Source: Prevotella sp. tc2-28 (GTDB taxonomy: Bacteria; Bacteroidota; Bacteroidia; Bacteroidales; Bacteroidaceae). Taken from it: a DNA stretch of 64,000 nucleotides. The position numbers and the translations under genes are program-made. Each line of letters starts with the position of its first letter. Position 1 is the stretch's first letter. The notes under the pieces were generated by a model. It saw nothing but the letters and a program-made list of their open reading frames with translations, did not search any database and was not told the DNA's origin. Below are positions 62,736 through 64,000 of the stretch, in pieces. The stretch spans positions 124,001 to 188,000 of the forward strand of contig NZ_FNRE01000004.1 of assembly GCF_900107705.1 (NCBI RefSeq). The letters are read 5' to 3'.

Positions 62736-63887
62736 ATGCCAGATATTGGAGATGTGGAGCCGATGGTTGACCAAGCCTTTGAGTTCATGGGTGTCGGCCT
62801 CTTAGAAGATGAGATAGACGATGTTATTTTCCAGACAAACCAGTTCCTGCTGAATTCGGATTTTATTGGCTCAAACGGGCCTTTTTGGTGGATTCTCCAG
62901 ATGAGTATGTGCCTAGCAGCCCTGTTCTCAATCATCATGGCTGCAGGAATAACCTATAAGATGCAGGTCAGGCATGAGCCTCTTGATGTCCTGAAGATCC
63001 TGAAGGTGCTGGGTGTGTCTTTCATTATGATGTTCTGGTACCCGCCAACGACAACCGGCATCGGTCCCCAGAACGTGGACGGCAGCTTTTTGAGTCTGCT
63101 CTCATATATTCCCAACTGTATCGGTAGCTACACGAATGCTCTCTACGAGACCGAGGCAGCACAGGTACAGCAGAAGTATGATGAGGTAGTGCCATATATC
63201 AAGCAGCTCAATGACAGTGTGACAGCCAAGAGAGAGGAATACACCTTCCTGCTCGATAAGCTGAAGAATACCGATGACTCTGCCCTTGACATGGGAACTG
63301 CCGATGATATGAGACAGCAGGAAAAGGAGATTACGGCACAGTATGCCAAGGTTGTGACGGCTGGAACCATCGTGTTCCTCGACAAACTCCTGATGTTCCT
63401 CGCCCTGATTATCTACCGTATCGGCTGGTGGGCGACGATGTACGTCCAGCAGATCCTGTTGGGTATGCTGACTATCTTCGGCCCGATACAATGGGCGTTC
63501 TCCCTCCTTCCCAAGTGGGAAAGCTCCTGGGCGAAGTGGACTACACGATACCTGACAGTCCATTTCTACGGAGCCATGCTCTATTTCGTCGGCTTCTATG
63601 TCCTGCTGCTCTTTGACATTGTGCTCAGCGTACAGTTCGAGGACTTGAAAGCCGCTACGGATGTAGGCACGTCCGTTACGGAGTATATGGGTGATGCTTT
63701 CTTCTCAGCGGGTTATATGCTCGTGGCCAGTATCGTTGCCCTGAAATGTCTGAACCTCGTTCCAGACCTTGCCGCATGGATGATTCCAGAGGGTGACACA
63801 GCCTTCTCCACACGAAACTTCGGTGAGGGTGTTGCAGCACAGGCCAAGGCTAGTGCCACTGGTGTAATCGGATCAATAACAAGATAA
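62736..63887 (+). CDS. traJ: TraJ-like conjugation membrane protein
   Basis: 383 residues with several membrane helices: FWWILQMSMCLAALFSIIMA and VLGVSFIMMFWYPP at the start, a soluble coiled middle (about 140-205), then four helices including TMYVQQILLGMLTIFGPIQW and FALLPKWESSW-like FSLLPKWESSWAKWTTRYL. The layout is that of the VirB6-like TraJ of Bacteroidetes ICEs. Preceded by a 29-bp gap and followed by traK 12 bp later. Confidence 0.9.
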   Translation: MPDIGDVEPMVDQAFEFMGVGLLEDEIDDVIFQTNQFLLNSDFIGSNGPFWWILQMSMCLAALFSIIMAAGITYKMQVRHEPLDVLKILKVLGVSFIMMFWYPPTTTGIGPQNVDGSFLSLLSYIPNCIGSYTNALYETEAAQVQQKYDEVVPYIKQLNDSVTAKREEYTFLLDKLKNTDDSALDMGTADDMRQQEKEITAQYAKVVTAGTIVFLDKLLMFLALIIYRIGWWATMYVQQILLGMLTIFGPIQWAFSLLPKWESSWAKWTTRYLTVHFYGAMLYFVGFYVLLLFDIVLSVQFEDLKAATDVGTSVTEYMGDAFFSAGYMLVASIVALKCLNLVPDLAAWMIPEGDTAFSTRNFGEGVAAQAKASATGVIGSITR

Positions 63888-63899
63888 AAAAATAAAGAT

Positions 63900-64000
63900 A
63901 TGGTATTAAAGAATGTAGAGAACAAGATTAAGCTTGTGACGATTGTCTGCTCCATTTTCCTTGCAGGATGTATCGTTATCAGCCTTGGAGCCGTCTTTAC
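63900..64000 (+). CDS. traK: TraK-like conjugation protein, 5' end (truncated by window)
   Basis: The first 33 codons from ATG 63900: VLKNVENKIKLVTIVCSIFL then AGCIVISLGAVF. The N-terminal amphipathic start plus membrane anchor is the TraK/VirB8-like beginning, and it is the expected gene after traJ. The rest lies outside the window. Confidence 0.85.
   Translation, partial: MVLKNVENKIKLVTIVCSIFLAGCIVISLGAVF

Larger units (their letters stand above)
47827..64000 (+). mobile_element. Integrative conjugative element, left part (continues past window)
   Basis: It begins at the tRNA-His 3' fragment and holds a phage-type repressor, excisionase-like and primase-like genes and a Bacteroidales (CTnDOT-type) tra operon up to traK. 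No integrase, relaxase or coupling-protein gene lies inside the window; they and the regenerated tRNA-His are expected further right. Confidence 0.8.

Overview
The window reads as chromosomal DNA of a Bacteroidales bacterium, most likely Prevotella or a close relative. The reasons are the promoters (a TAnnTTTGC -7 element, in the best cases with TTTG 19-20 bp upstream), the many secreted proteins and lipoproteins with Bacteroidales-type tails, the ~1,120-residue SecA with a SEC-C tail, a smalltalk/HU-like gene pair, and a CTnDOT-type tra operon. The genus is inferred from gene content, not from a marker search.

1-18.4 kb is a stress, efflux and regulator zone. A minus-strand operon (flavodoxin, alpha/beta hydrolase, CMD-cupin protein) and a second one (iron-type alcohol dehydrogenase, amidohydrolase-ABM fusion) carry near-identical ~97-bp upstream regions, so they probably form one regulon. 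Between them an AraC-type regulator diverges from a five-gene exporter operon: TolC-like channel, lipoprotein membrane-fusion protein, twin-domain ABC ATPase and two ABC-2 permeases. The ATPase start sits in an exact 307-bp tandem duplication that leaves a truncated copy. GC-rich palindromic elements are inserted in frame in four genes here. A LytTR membrane regulator, a transglutaminase-like protein, a zinc-ribbon/PNPOx-like protein, a CAT-family acyltransferase and another AraC regulator follow.

18.5-26.3 kb is the leucine operon: leuA, leuC, leuD, a second HMGL-family synthase (citramalate or isopropylmalate synthase), leuB, a TPR protein and a DUF5715 protein. It is preceded by a 30-codon Leu/Ile/Val-rich leader ORF and mutually exclusive hairpins, which fits classical attenuation.

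26.3-46.2 kb is mostly core housekeeping: ABC ATPase, secA, a DUF4105 (Lnb-like) protein, an outer-membrane protein, lptC, a CNNM/CorC protein, a PpiD/SurA-like foldase, tex, a GAF-type methionine sulfoxide reductase, a small membrane protein, rpsF-rpsR-rplI, an S37-type peptidase whose tail is separated by a frameshift at a TA repeat, and an MscS-type channel. Strong hairpin terminators separate several units.

46.2-47.8 kb holds the smalltalk/HU-like pair and a gene-poor AT-rich stretch ending at a 42-nt 3' half of a tRNA-His(GTG) gene, read as an attachment site. From there to the window end lies an integrative conjugative element (ICE): phage-type repressor, small DNA-binding proteins, toprim/primase-like proteins, an AAA ATPase-nuclease gene enclosed by inverted copies of a palindromic hairpin, and a tra operon (two traE-like genes, traF, traG, several unfamiliar exported proteins, traJ and the start of traK). 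The integrase and the intact tRNA are expected beyond the right edge.
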